Shown here: positions 16,050-24,996 of the stretch, in pieces
How positions within the stretch are numbered: the first letter of the stretch is position 1
Layout of the letters: each line of letters opens with the position of its first letter
Source of the DNA: Arthrobacter ruber
GTDB lineage: Bacteria > Actinomycetota > Actinomycetes > Actinomycetales > Micrococcaceae
Direction of reading: 5' to 3'
DNA length: 64,000 nt
Assembly (NCBI RefSeq): GCF_002954225.1
Contig: NZ_PPTH01000016.1
Location: 129,114-193,113 of the forward strand
Translations under genes and position numbers: made by a program
Notes under the pieces: generated by a model
The model's database searches: none
The model's input: only the letters and a program-made list of their open reading frames with translations
Told to the model about the DNA's origin: nothing

Positions 16050-17048
16050 TTATCGAAGCCCACCCGTAGGCCGGTCACTCGGCAGGAGTTCGCCGGCCGG
16101 GGACACGTCGAACCAGGCGGCCCGGATATGGCTTCTGCGATGTGCCGTGCCGGTCGCCTCCCCTTCCATGTCCCCCAAATCAGCGCCTGCCCACTGCGGA
16201 TGGGTGAAGTACACGATGGCGGCACGGTCCTCCTGCACCACCACGTCGGCATGGCGTGCCACGACCGGGAGGCCCTCGAAGGTCTCCGGCATCCTGAGGA
16301 CGAGGCCGTCGTCGCGCTTCTGCCGTTCCCACCCACCCGCACCATCCAGCGACCGGTACACCGCCAGGCCCCGCCACTCGTCGGTGATCATCCAGTACCA
16401 CCCCCCGAGCACGAAGACCTTCGGGCCCTCGTGCGGTCTCCCGTCGATCACCAGGCCCTCCACCTCCCAGGTCGACGGCAGACACGGAGTAGCCGTCACC
16501 GCGGCATAGGTCCGGGATCCCCTCGTCTCGTCCTTGTACCAGAGCCGATACAGGCCGTCGCCGCACCTCGTGACCGCCGCGTCGATGACCCGCTCCGAAT
16601 GGAGGTCGAGATACGCCTGGAAGGCCCATGCACGCAGGTCGGTACTCGTGTACTGGGCGATTCTCGCCGGACCGGTCCAGTCGGTCCTGTGACCTCCCAG
16701 CAGCGTCAGGAACATGACCCAGCGGTCACCGATCCGGACGACATCGGGCGCCCATCGGGTGACCGGCCGCGCCAGGCCCGGTGCATCGAGGCCCTCGACG
16801 ACGCCCTCGTAGGACCACGTCATCCCTCCGTCGTCCGACCGTGCGACGCCGATCCCGGTTCCGTGAACCCATGCCACACCGTCGAGACCTGATGCCGCGG
16901 CGCGGCGCTGCGTGTAGAACATGAGCCACGATCCAGAGGCCGGATCGGCGACCAGGACGGGGTCGGTCGCACCGTCGTGGACAGGGTCGCGGTACGGAAG
17001 TGCAAGAAGCCGGTCCGAGAGGGCGGGATGCATCGTCACATGACCCAT
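16050..17048 (-). CDS. GH43/GH32-like five-bladed beta-propeller glycosidase
   Basis: About 332 aa. Repeated blade motifs suggest the GH43/GH32/GH68 clan: RDPVHDGATDPVLV (first Asp), GSWLMFYTQRR, TRWAPDVVRIGDRWVMF, VIDAAVTRCGDGLYRLWY and HEGPKVFVLGGWYWM, where the Glu fits the general acid. No signal peptide is seen, so it probably acts on imported oligosaccharides. The start is uncertain: ATG at 17048 or 17033. It converges on the GH6 gene with 147 bp between. Its 5' end lies 74 bp from the stop of the DUF305 gene. Substrate specificity (arabinosidase, xylosidase or other) cannot be told. Confidence 0.78.
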   Translation of the reverse strand: MGHVTMHPALSDRLLALPYRDPVHDGATDPVLVADPASGSWLMFYTQRRAAASGLDGVAWVHGTGIGVARSDDGGMTWSYEGVVEGLDAPGLARPVTRWAPDVVRIGDRWVMFLTLLGGHRTDWTGPARIAQYTSTDLRAWAFQAYLDLHSERVIDAAVTRCGDGLYRLWYKDETRGSRTYAAVTATPCLPSTWEVEGLVIDGRPHEGPKVFVLGGWYWMITDEWRGLAVYRSLDGAGGWERQKRDDGLVLRMPETFEGLPVVARHADVVVQEDRAAIVYFTHPQWAGADLGDMEGEATGTAHRRSHIRAAWFDVSPAGELLPSDRPTGGLR

Positions 17049-17122
17049 CCTGTCACCCGGCAACGGGCGTCCGTGCTGAATCGGGAAGGCCGGCAAGGCC
17101 ATGCAGGTGATGCCCACGCAGG

Positions 17123-17803
17123 TCACAGGCCCGCGAGGAGCTCCTCCATCTCGGCGATCTCCGCGTTCTGCGTCTCGATGATCATCTCGGCCATCTCGAT
17201 CGCCTCGGGGTTCTGGCCGTTGTCGATCTCGTCCTGCGCCATGCCGACGGCGCCTTCGTGGTGGGCGGTCATGGACTCCAGGAACAGGCGGGACGCTTCA
17301 GTGCCCTCGGCGGACCCGAGTTCGGACATCTGCTCGTCGCTCATCATCCCTTCCATGGACCCGGAGCCGCCCATCGAGTGGCCTTCCATGCCGCCTTCGG
17401 GTTCCACGGGCTCGCCCCAGGCTTCCAGCCACCCGGTCATGGTCCCGATCTCGGGGCCCTGGGCGTCCTCGATCTTCGTGGCGAGTGCGGTGATCTCCGG
17501 GCTGATGCCGTCCTTGGCGAGCATCATCTCGCTCATCTCCACGGCCTGCTCGTGGTGCGGAATCATCATCTGCGCGAACATCACGTCCGCGTCGTTGTGC
17601 TCGGCCATAGCGTCGTCGGACGTGCCCGATGTCGACTCCGTGCTGGTCCCGGTGGTGGCTTCGGCAGTGGCGCTGGAGGCTGCTGCGGAGCTTTCGCCCA
17701 TGCCCTCCATGCCCTCCATGCTTTCGCCGGAGGACGGGCCGCAGGCGGACAGGGAGATGAGGGCGGCCACGGACAGGGACGCAAGGGAAAGGGAACGCTT
17801 CAT
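17123..17803 (-). CDS. DUF305 lipoprotein of the copper operon
   Basis: 226-aa exported lipoprotein. The signal sequence ends LISLSACG, a lipobox with Cys at about 21. A Met/Gly/Ser/Thr-rich linker follows, then two DUF305 repeats, each with a His-His pair: MMIPHHEQAVEMSEMML and SMTAHHEGAVGMAQDE. The protein is very Met-rich (MEGMEGMGES, GGMEGHSMGGSGSMEGMM), which fits extracytoplasmic copper or silver binding; a copper role for DUF305 proteins is suggested by their genomic context here and elsewhere. I chose the ATG at 17803, with AAGGA upstream. It is the last gene after copB and a DUF6153 gene, 160 bp behind the latter. Confidence 0.87.
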   Translation of the reverse strand: MKRSLSLASLSVAALISLSACGPSSGESMEGMEGMGESSAAASSATAEATTGTSTESTSGTSDDAMAEHNDADVMFAQMMIPHHEQAVEMSEMMLAKDGISPEITALATKIEDAQGPEIGTMTGWLEAWGEPVEPEGGMEGHSMGGSGSMEGMMSDEQMSELGSAEGTEASRLFLESMTAHHEGAVGMAQDEIDNGQNPEAIEMAEMIIETQNAEIAEMEELLAGL

Positions 17804-17963
17804 GGTGGTCAGGTCCTTCATTGCTCGGATGGGAGTGGTGTCAGCTGGTCGTACCGCGTCAGGCGGCGGGTACGGCGGGAACCAGGTGGGCGCGCAGGGG
17901 CGCAGTCCTGGCAGGACAACGGCCCTGCCGCTCCAGGGAGGGGGCGGGTGCGGACCGCGGATC

Positions 17964-18599
17964 CTATGTCCGGCTGATGCAGAGCTGAGTCAGTGACGGC
18001 GCGGGCACAGGTCGGGATGCCCGCGATGGCGCAGGAGGACCCCGCCGGACCGAGGTCGGGAGCAGGACGCGGTCGGCAGGCGTCAGCAGTCCGACGATGC
18101 CGACGATCATCGCCAGCACGCACAGGCCCAGCATCATCTCGTCGGAGCAGTCCCCGCCACATCCGACCGGCCCGCCCTCCGAGGCCAGGGCGGAGGCACT
18201 GGTCCGGAATGCATCCAGGGCCGGCGCCTCGATCGCTGCCACGGCGCCTGCCGGCGTGATCGTGACATGAAGCTCGGCGTGGACACCGGCGTGGACCTGG
18301 CTTACCTCGTCCCCCGCATGCGTGCCGGTGGTCGCACTGGTGGTCGTGCTCGTGGTGGCGGGGGCTGCGATGTGATGGGAGCTGGACCCGTGGCCACCCA
18401 TCCAGACGTGCATCGCGAGGATCCCGACGATGACGGCTGTCAGACCGACGAAGGTGATGACCGACGGAACGGCGGTACGCAGCAGGGAGAGAACGGCATG
18501 GAATGCCCGGTTCCTGGTCAACCTTCCCGTCCCCTCCCTGTCCGTGCCGTCCGCCGACGCTTGTGCACCGCGGGGGTCTCTCGGTGAGCCCGAAGTCAT
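17964..18599 (-). CDS. DUF6153 family membrane protein
   Basis: 211-aa protein with two predicted membrane helices: AVPSVITFVGLTAVIVGILA (about 44-63) and MMLGLCVLAMIVGIVGLL in the C-terminal third. Between them is a His/Thr/Ser-rich extracytoplasmic loop (HVWMGGHGSSSHH) and a CGGDC motif just before the second helix, both plausible metal ligands. This pattern fits the DUF6153 family, which is of unknown function. Its ATG overlaps the copB stop by 4 nt, so it is translationally coupled to the ATPase and likely helps copper handling at the membrane. Confidence 0.8.
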   Translation of the reverse strand: MTSGSPRDPRGAQASADGTDREGTGRLTRNRAFHAVLSLLRTAVPSVITFVGLTAVIVGILAMHVWMGGHGSSSHHIAAPATTSTTTSATTGTHAGDEVSQVHAGVHAELHVTITPAGAVAAIEAPALDAFRTSASALASEGGPVGCGGDCSDEMMLGLCVLAMIVGIVGLLTPADRVLLPTSVRRGPPAPSRASRPVPAPSLTQLCISRT

Positions 18600-20902
18600 G
18601 CCCTGATGGACCCTGCCTCCACTGTCCCATCACTGGTCCGGTCGGTGCTGATGCGTTCCGGGTCCAGATCGATCCGGCGCAGCAGCTGCGCGTTGAGCGC
18701 GACGACGATCGTGGACACGCTCATGAGGACTGCGCCGGCTGCCGGGGAGAGCAGGATCCCGGCGAAGGCCAGCACGCCTGCGGCCAGGGGGACGGCGAGC
18801 ACGTTGTACCCGGTGGCCCAGATGAGGTTCTGAATCATCTTGCGGTAGCTGGCCCGGGACAGGTCGATCAGGGCCAGCACCGAGCGGGGGTCGTTCCCGG
18901 CGAGGACGACGCCGGCGGATTCCATGGCCACGTCCGTCCCGGCGCCGATGGCGATGCCCACCTCGGCGCGGGCCAGGGCGGGGGCGTCATTGACGCCGTC
19001 GCCGACCATCGCGACCTTCAGGCCACGGGCCTGCAGTTCGGTGACCTTGGAATCCTTGTCCTGGGGCAGGACGTCCGCGAACACCTCATCGATACCCAGC
19101 TCAGTGCCGACGACGTCGGCGACCTGCCGGGCGTCCCCGGTGATCATCGCGACCTTCACCCCACGGGCCTGCAGGGCCCTCACCGCGGTCCGGGATTCCT
19201 TCCGGACCTCGTCCTCCAGCCTCACCGCACCGACCACTTCACCGTCGCGGACGACGTGCAACACGGACGCGCCGCGGCCCACCCATTCCTGCACGGAGTC
19301 CGCGATGCCGGCAGGGGTGCCGAGCCCGAATTCCTTGAGCATGTTCGGCCCGCCCACCATCACGTCGTGGCCGTCCACGATGGCCTGGACGCCGCGGCCG
19401 GTCAGTGACCTGAACCCGGTGCCGGCGTACGCGAGGTCCACCGCGTCCGGGTTCAACCGGGCTGCGGCGACGATGGCGCGGGCGACAGGATGCTCACTGT
19501 CCTCCTCGGCAGCTCCTGCCAGGGCAAGCAGCTCAAACTCGCTGATGCCATCAACCGTCGTGGTCGCGGTGACGGCGTGCCGACCCTCGGTGAGGGTCCC
19601 CGTCTTGTCGAACAGGACGACGTCGACGGTGCGCATGCGTTCCAGGGCGATCCGGTTCTTGATCAGCACGCCGGCCTTCGCGGCACGTTCGGTGGAGATT
19701 GCGATCACCAGGGGGATCGCCAGTCCCAGGGCATGAGGGCAGGCGATCACCAGGACCGTGACGGTGCGGATCACTGCATCATCCGGGCTGCCGAGGAGCA
19801 TCCATGCGAGAAAGGTCAGGATGCCCGCGCCGAGCGCGAAGTAGAACAGCAGGGCCGCGGCCCGGTCCGCGAGGGCCTGTGCCCTGGAGGAGGAGGCCTG
19901 CGCCTCGGCGACCAGACGCTGGATCCCCGCGAGCGTCGTCTCGGACCCGACCGCCGTCACCGTCAGGCGGACAGCGCTATCGGTGGCGACGGTCCCTGCG
20001 ACGACGGCGTCCCCGATCGTGCGGGGCACGGTACGGGACTCGCCCGTGATCATCGATTCGTCGAACTCGGCCGTCCCGTCGATGATCTGCCCATCGGCGG
20101 GCACCCGGGCGCCGGAGCGCACGAGCACCACGTCCCCGATGACCAGGGAGCTCACCGGAACCGTCTCGACATCTGCATTCGTGCCGGTGCCGGTGACCCT
20201 GTCCGCTTTGTCGGGCAGCAGGGCTGCCAGGGCGTCCAGGGCCCCGGCGGCGGACCCGAGGGCGCGCATCTCCATCCAGTGGCCCAGCAGCATGATGACG
20301 ATCAGCAGGGCGAGTTCCCACCAGAAGTCCAGGTCGAACCCGCCGATGCGCAGTGTGGTGACCCACGAGGCGATGAACGCGACGCTGATGGCCATAGCGA
20401 TCAGCAGCATCATGCCCGGCTGCCGGGACTTCAGTTCCGTCACCCCACCTTTGAGGAACGGCGCCCCGCCGTAGACGAAGATCATCGTGCCCAGGACCGG
20501 GGCGATCAATGGGGAGCCAGGGAACTCCGGCGGCATGTACCCGAGGAGCATCGTGAACATGGGACTGAACGCTACGACCGGAATTGCCAGGACCAGGCTG
20601 ATCCAGAACCGATTCCTGAACATCGCCGTCGAATGACCGGCATGCTCCCCGTGGGAGTGCACCTGATGATCATCATCCGCACCCTGTCCCCTATGCCCCG
20701 CAGGGTGTTCGTGTCCTCTGGCGTGCGAGGGCGCCTGCCCATGCGAACGGCCCTGGGCGGTACCGGTACTGGCGCGGGGGTCGGGCTGTTCGCTGGTGGA
20801 CGGCACCGAGTGGGGATGGCCGTCGGGCATGGCCTGACCATGGGTCGGTTCGGCGTCGGACACCCGATGGTTCGGGTGATTGTCCTGCTGGTTGGTGCTC
20901 AT
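18596..20902 (-). CDS. CopB-type heavy-metal P1B ATPase
   Basis: 768-aa membrane ATPase exporting copper or silver. The N-terminus is a His-rich tail with about 15 His in 90 residues (HSHGEHAGHS, GHEHPAGH) and no CxxC metal domain. The transmembrane site is CPHALGLAIP (388-390), the CPH form of the P1B-3/CopB group, rather than the CPC of CopA. Other motifs: ITGES, DKTGTLTEG (phosphorylated Asp near 432), SEHPVARA, and VGDGVNDAPALARAEVGIA. Start at 20902 has GGAGGA 9 nt upstream, but an in-frame ATG at 21001 also has AGGAG 7 nt upstream and would add 33 residues. It is first in an operon with DUF6153 and DUF305 genes, behind a CsoR-type operator. Confidence 0.95.
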   Translation of the reverse strand: MSTNQQDNHPNHRVSDAEPTHGQAMPDGHPHSVPSTSEQPDPRASTGTAQGRSHGQAPSHARGHEHPAGHRGQGADDDHQVHSHGEHAGHSTAMFRNRFWISLVLAIPVVAFSPMFTMLLGYMPPEFPGSPLIAPVLGTMIFVYGGAPFLKGGVTELKSRQPGMMLLIAMAISVAFIASWVTTLRIGGFDLDFWWELALLIVIMLLGHWMEMRALGSAAGALDALAALLPDKADRVTGTGTNADVETVPVSSLVIGDVVLVRSGARVPADGQIIDGTAEFDESMITGESRTVPRTIGDAVVAGTVATDSAVRLTVTAVGSETTLAGIQRLVAEAQASSSRAQALADRAAALLFYFALGAGILTFLAWMLLGSPDDAVIRTVTVLVIACPHALGLAIPLVIAISTERAAKAGVLIKNRIALERMRTVDVVLFDKTGTLTEGRHAVTATTTVDGISEFELLALAGAAEEDSEHPVARAIVAAARLNPDAVDLAYAGTGFRSLTGRGVQAIVDGHDVMVGGPNMLKEFGLGTPAGIADSVQEWVGRGASVLHVVRDGEVVGAVRLEDEVRKESRTAVRALQARGVKVAMITGDARQVADVVGTELGIDEVFADVLPQDKDSKVTELQARGLKVAMVGDGVNDAPALARAEVGIAIGAGTDVAMESAGVVLAGNDPRSVLALIDLSRASYRKMIQNLIWATGYNVLAVPLAAGVLAFAGILLSPAAGAVLMSVSTIVVALNAQLLRRIDLDPERISTDRTSDGTVEAGSIRA

Positions 20903-21160
20903 GGTGACTCTTCCTCCGGCACCCCTTGCATCGGGTACCTGCATCAGTCGTGGTCGCACTGATGTCCCTGAGGGCATCGGGATCCGGGGCGTTGCGTTCA
21001 TGGTCGCTCTCCTGAAGTTGTGGGCGGCGCCGACGTCATCCGGGCGCAAAGAGACAGTGGCGGAAGCTTGTCCGTCGGAGGCTGCGGCGGTGCGATCGCG
21101 CTATCAGACCATCACTGTGTAGGTCCCTGCTGAGGGAGACAACCTTTCAGGTGCCACCAA

Positions 21161-21187
21161 GTTATACCCCCTGGGGGTATACGTCAA
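21161..21187 (-). promoter_or_regulatory. Copper-responsive promoter with CsoR-type operator
   Basis: TATACCCCCTGGGGGTATA (21163-21181) is a perfect palindrome around a central T and matches the operator form known for copper-sensing CsoR repressors. On the minus strand it fills the space between TTGACG (-35, 21182-21187) and TATAAC (-10, 21161-21166), 15 bp apart. A bound repressor would block RNA polymerase, and copper would release it. Transcription would start near 21154, leaving a leader of 150-250 nt before copB. No csoR gene lies in the window. Confidence 0.82.
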
Positions 21188-21379
21188 GGCTTCGGCAATG
21201 ATCACCCCGGCGCAGATTCGCCGAGCGTCCCTGCATGCCCTGACTTCTGCACATCGCCGCCCCAGCCCCGGTAGAACGAGGAGTCTCTGAACCCGCGAGG
21301 CGAGGAAGCATCTGCCCATCCACCGACCGCTTCGATTGCGTCCAGTGGCACAGCGCTGTGGCTACATGCCCCGCCATCA

Positions 21380-21400
21380 GTACACGATCCTCTGTACCAT
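21380..21400 (+). promoter_or_regulatory. cmtR -10 box and candidate operator
   Basis: TACCAT (21395-21400) lies 6 nt before the cmtR ATG, suggesting a leaderless transcript. An inverted repeat GTACA-N8-TGTAC (21380-21397) overlaps the -10 box and could be the site of metal-dependent autorepression. Confidence 0.45.
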
Positions 21401-21406
21401 TGGGGC

Positions 21407-21751
21407 ATGGACACTGTTGCCCCTTACTCGGTGCTCGCGCGTTTCGGTTATGCCTTGTCCGACCCGGTCCGTGCCCGGGTTCTGCTGGCACTGCGGGATG
21501 CGCCGTCCTATCCGGGGGAGTTGGCCGAGATGGCGGGGGTGAGCAAGCAGCGGCTGTCGAATCACCTGACCTGCCTGCGCGGGTGCGGGCTGGTCGTCGC
21601 CGCTCCCGAGGGGCGGCGGGTCCGGTACGAACTCGCAGACCGGAAACTCGGCGACGCCCTGACCGCACTGCTCGACGTCGTGGTTGTCAGCGAGGTCCAG
21701 TGCTGCTGCACCACCCGGGAGAACCACGTCGTCGGGGCGGTGTGCTGCTGA
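21407..21751 (+). CDS. cmtR: CmtR-like ArsR/SmtB family metal sensor
   Basis: 114-aa winged-helix repressor. The recognition helix region is SKQRLSNHLTCLRGCGLV; its TCLRGC cysteine pair matches the C57/C61 Cd/Pb ligands known from Mycobacterium CmtR. The C-terminus carries further cysteines (VQCCCTTREN, AVCC) where CmtR has its third ligand, Cys102. It would leave DNA on binding Cd, Pb or a similar metal. The gene overlaps the transporter start by 1 nt (TGATG), giving a two-gene metal-efflux operon divergent from the copper operon. The richer C-terminal Cys cluster could alter metal preference. Confidence 0.88.
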   Translation: MDTVAPYSVLARFGYALSDPVRARVLLALRDAPSYPGELAEMAGVSKQRLSNHLTCLRGCGLVVAAPEGRRVRYELADRKLGDALTALLDVVVVSEVQCCCTTRENHVVGAVCC

Positions 21752-22518
21752 TGAGCACTCATGCGTCACCCGGATCGGTGCAGCCGGCATCGGCTGTGGA
21801 GCGCCGCGCAGTCCTGTCCCGGCGGATCCGACTTCTCGTCGGGGCAACCATCAGCTACAACATCATCGAGGCGGTCGTCGCGATCAGCGCCGGCACGGTA
21901 GCGTCCTCGAGCGCCCTGATCGGGTTCGGGTTGGACTCGATCGTCGAGGTTCTCTCCGCGGCCGCTGTGGCATGGCAGTTCGCCGGCCGCGACCCGGAAA
22001 CCCGCGAGAAGACCGCACTGCGCCTGATCGCGTTCTCCTTCTTCGGTCTTGCCGCGTTCGTGGCCTTCGACGCCGTCCGCGCCCTGCTCGGAGCGTCCGA
22101 GCCCCAGCACTCCCTGGTCGGAATTGTCCTCGCCGCGGCGAGCATGGCGGTCATGCCGTTCTTGTCCTGGGCCCAGCGCCGGGCCGGTCGCGAGCTCGGT
22201 TCGCGCTCCGCTGTCGCGGACTCCAGGCAGACCCTGCTGTGCACCTACCTGTCCGGGGTCCTGCTGGTGGGCCTGCTGCTCAACAGCACCCTTGGCTGGT
22301 CCTGGGCGGACCCCATCGCCGCCCTGGTCATCGCCGCCGTCGCCATCAAGGAAGGCCGCGACGCATGGAAGGGCGACTCGTGCTGCGCACCGACGTTGAC
22401 CTCCCGACCCACCGGACCCAGTGCCGCTCGGTACACCCCGCACAGCACCACGGAGGATGCGGCGTCGCCGACAGCCGACCCGTCCAGCGACTGCTGCGAT
22501 TCCTCGGGCGCGGGGTAG
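21751..22518 (+). CDS. Cation efflux (CDF-like) transporter
   Basis: 255-aa inner-membrane protein with about six predicted helices, resembling the cation diffusion facilitator fold. Polar metal-site stretches within helices are FGLDSIVEVLS and SAVADSRQT, and the last helix is DPIAALVIAAVAIKEG. The C-terminus has two Cys pairs (GDSCCAP and SSDCCDSSG) in a Ser/Thr/Pro-rich tail in place of the usual CDF cytoplasmic domain. It is coupled to cmtR by a TGATG overlap, so it is probably induced by Cd, Pb or Zn and exports it. It belongs to the cation-transporter group often found behind cmtR in actinobacteria. Confidence 0.85.
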   Translation: MSTHASPGSVQPASAVERRAVLSRRIRLLVGATISYNIIEAVVAISAGTVASSSALIGFGLDSIVEVLSAAAVAWQFAGRDPETREKTALRLIAFSFFGLAAFVAFDAVRALLGASEPQHSLVGIVLAAASMAVMPFLSWAQRRAGRELGSRSAVADSRQTLLCTYLSGVLLVGLLLNSTLGWSWADPIAALVIAAVAIKEGRDAWKGDSCCAPTLTSRPTGPSAARYTPHSTTEDAASPTADPSSDCCDSSGAG

Positions 22519-22975
22519 GGCATCGTTCCGGCAACCCACCGGGACCATGGAACGCAGCGGGTCCGGCGGAAGTCGATGGCGCTGCGGTCGGGAACGAACT
22601 CGGTCCGCAAGACGTCCTTCGTCTGTTCGACCTTTCCACGCATCGCTCGCGCGTTGCATGGGGAAGGGGTGAGGAACGGGATCGCGCTGATGTTTCTTGG
22701 GTCGTCTTTCGCCGTGGATGTGTGTCCTACTGGGGAATGTGCCCGATGATCTAGTAGCAGGCCGGGTGTGTGCCGAGGTGGCAGGGCCGCGGTGATGATG
22801 CCCGCTCCCCTGCCGCCTTGCTCCCACCATGGAGGTAGTGCAAGGGTGTGGTGCAGCCCGCCCGAGTAGCAACTCATCAGGTTGAACGTGACCATCGGGC
22901 CCTAGAATTTCAGGACCAGTGTGAAGCACGACCCGGTACGGCTCAACCGCACCGATCCGAGATGGAAGTGCACCA
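22519..22975. other. Gene-free stretch between transporter and GAF gene
   Basis: 457 bp with no gene I can support: open frames here are short and show no recognisable motif. GGAAG 7 nt before the GTG at 22976 is the ribosome-binding site of the next gene. No strong terminator hairpin was found after the transporter gene. Confidence 0.4.
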
Positions 22976-23848
22976 GTGATCAGCGAGTACCTCCAGCAAT
23001 GGACAACCATCCAGACGGCCCGGACTGCCGGGTTGTCCAGCACCGATATCTGGGCCACCTACCTGGGCAGCGGCGGGAACCGGGACGAGATGGATGTGAC
23101 CGGGTACCTCACCGGCATCACCGTCCTGCCCGTCCTCGACCGGGACCTGATCGCACACGCCATCAACGAACTGATCACCGCCCGTGATCTGCCCGTCGAC
23201 GGCGCCCACTACAGCACCGACCGCGTCGCAGGGGCGTCGGGATACGCCGACACCCTGCGCAGGCTCACCCTCTCCCCCGACGGGTACCGGTTCGACCGCC
23301 CCGCCCGCACCGAACCCCACGGAATCGGCGACGACGGCAGCACAGCCGCTACGGCTCAGGACCGCGCGGACGACACCGAATCCCGCCGGTGCAACGCCCT
23401 GCTCGAAACCGGGCTGCTGGACACCGGCGCCGAAGCACGCTTCGACCGCCTCACCGCCGAAGCACGCGATCATTTCGCCGTGAGCTCGGCATCGATCGCG
23501 CTCATCACCGATGACCGGCAGATCATCAAGTCCGTCACCGGACCCATCGGGCAGGACCTCCCCCGGGAGACCGCGCTCTGCGCCCGAACCATCGAAGCCG
23601 ATCGGACCCTCGTCATCCCGGATGCTGCCGCGTCCCCGGACTTCCACGATCACCCGCTGGTCACCGGCGCCCCGCATCTGCGTTTCTACGCCGGTCACCC
23701 GATCTGCAGCAGCGACGGGTGGCGCATCGGCACGCTGTGCCTGATCGACGACCACCCACGAACCTTCACCGCGACCGACGAACGGGACCTCAGGCTCCGC
23801 GCCGCCCGGGTACAGATCGAAATATGGGCCGGGTCCCCCGACAAATAG
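22976..23848 (+). CDS. GAF protein with N-terminal repeated module
   Basis: 290-aa cytoplasmic protein with two parts. Residues 1-85 are the small module seen four times in this window: DIWATYLGSGG, YLTGITVLPVLDRDLIAHA, then INELI. A linker with LSPDGYRFDRP leads to a GAF domain (about 140-285): LLDTGAEARFDRLT, SSASIALITDDRQIIKSV, LCARTIEADRTLVIPDA and HLRFYAGHPI, then WRIGTLCLIDDHPR. The GAF ligand is unknown. The start is GTG with GGAAG 7 nt upstream. The gene at 30663-31532 is a close full-length paralog. No output domain is present, so the module may pass the signal to a partner. Confidence 0.85.
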   Translation: MISEYLQQWTTIQTARTAGLSSTDIWATYLGSGGNRDEMDVTGYLTGITVLPVLDRDLIAHAINELITARDLPVDGAHYSTDRVAGASGYADTLRRLTLSPDGYRFDRPARTEPHGIGDDGSTAATAQDRADDTESRRCNALLETGLLDTGAEARFDRLTAEARDHFAVSSASIALITDDRQIIKSVTGPIGQDLPRETALCARTIEADRTLVIPDAAASPDFHDHPLVTGAPHLRFYAGHPICSSDGWRIGTLCLIDDHPRTFTATDERDLRLRAARVQIEIWAGSPDK

Positions 23849-23900
23849 CACCAGAACAACTGGCCGCGCTCTCAGCGCCATGGAAGGCGGCTGAAAGCAC

Positions 23901-23939
23901 AAGCGGCGCGGCGGAACCCTGGGTTCCACCGCGCCGCTT
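23901..23939. terminator. Strong bidirectional terminator
   Basis: 19-nt arms (starting AAGCGGCGCGG and ending CCGCGCCGCTT) form a stem with one mismatch and a tight loop. It lies between the converging GAF gene (ends 23848) and CNNM gene (ends 23959). Confidence 0.85.
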
Positions 23940-23958
23940 TCAGCGGTCGTCACCCTGC

Positions 23959-24996
23959 TCAGGTGCTGGTGGCGTCCTGGACCTCGCCGACGAGTTCTTC
24001 GAGGATGTCCTCGAGGAAGAGCATGCCGGTGGTGTTGCCCTTGGCATCGAGGACGCGTGCGATGTGGGCGCCGGTGCGACGCATGGTCGCCAGGGCGTCC
24101 TCGAGATCGCTTCCCGTGTAGGCGGAGGCGAGCCGGCGGATCCGCTTGGCCGGTACCGGCTGCACGAAGGACTCGGGTGTCGTGAGGTCCATGACGTCCT
24201 TCAGGTGCACATATCCCACGGGCTCGTCGCCGGCGGTGAGGATGTAGCGGGAGTAGCCGTGCGCATCGACGGTCCGTTGGATGTCCGCGGGACTGGCCGT
24301 CGCAGGCAGATGGACGATGTCGGCGATGGGCACCTCGACGTCGACCACTGTCTTCGAGGTGAACTCGAAAGCGTTGGTCAGGGTACCGCTGCCGTCGGCC
24401 AGCATTCCCTCCTTCGTGGACTGTTCCACGATGGTCGCGACCTCGTCGAGCGTGAACGCGCTGGTCGCTTCGTCCTTCGGCTCGACCTTGAACAGGCGCA
24501 GGATGCCGTTGGCGATACCGTTGAGGGTCCAGATGACGGGTTTGAAGACCTTGGACACGAACACCAGCGGTGGGGCCAACAGCAGAGCCGCCCGGGTGGG
24601 CACGGAGAACGAGATGTTCTTCGGGACCATCTCGCCGAGCACCACGTGCAGGAAGGTGACCAGCAGCAGGGCCACGATGAACGCGATCACCCCGATGGCT
24701 TCGGGTGGAACAGGTGTCAGGGCCAGCGGGTATTCGAGCAGGTGGTGGATCGCGGGTTCGGACACATTCAGGATGACCAGGGAGCACACGGTGATGCCGA
24801 GCTGACTGGTCGCCAGCATGAGCGTGGCATGCTCCATCGCCCACAGGGTGGTCTTCGCGGCCTTGCTCCCCGCGTCGGCCTTCGGCTCGATCTGGGATCG
24901 CCGGGCGGAGATGACGGCGAACTCCGCCCCGACGAAGAATGCGTTGGCGGCCAGGAGGACGAACAGCCAGATGATGCCGGGCAGGTACTCGCTCAT
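23959..24996 (-). CDS. CNNM/CBS-pair transporter, short form
   Basis: 345-aa membrane protein of the hemolysin-C/CorC-like CNNM family, linked to Mg2+ or Co2+ homeostasis. Residues 1-190 hold the DUF21 membrane domain (FVLLAANAFFVGAEFAVIS, then LGITVCSLVILNVSEP). Residues 205-335 are a CBS pair (MDLTTPESF, ARVLDAKGNTTGMLFLEDI). It lacks the C-terminal CorC_HlyC domain of its partner. Its ATG overlaps the stop of the upstream CNNM gene (ATGA), so both are made from one mRNA and probably form a hetero-oligomer. No ribosome-binding site is needed beyond coupling. Confidence 0.92.
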   Translation of the reverse strand: MSEYLPGIIWLFVLLAANAFFVGAEFAVISARRSQIEPKADAGSKAAKTTLWAMEHATLMLATSQLGITVCSLVILNVSEPAIHHLLEYPLALTPVPPEAIGVIAFIVALLLVTFLHVVLGEMVPKNISFSVPTRAALLLAPPLVFVSKVFKPVIWTLNGIANGILRLFKVEPKDEATSAFTLDEVATIVEQSTKEGMLADGSGTLTNAFEFTSKTVVDVEVPIADIVHLPATASPADIQRTVDAHGYSRYILTAGDEPVGYVHLKDVMDLTTPESFVQPVPAKRIRRLASAYTGSDLEDALATMRRTGAHIARVLDAKGNTTGMLFLEDILEELVGEVQDATST

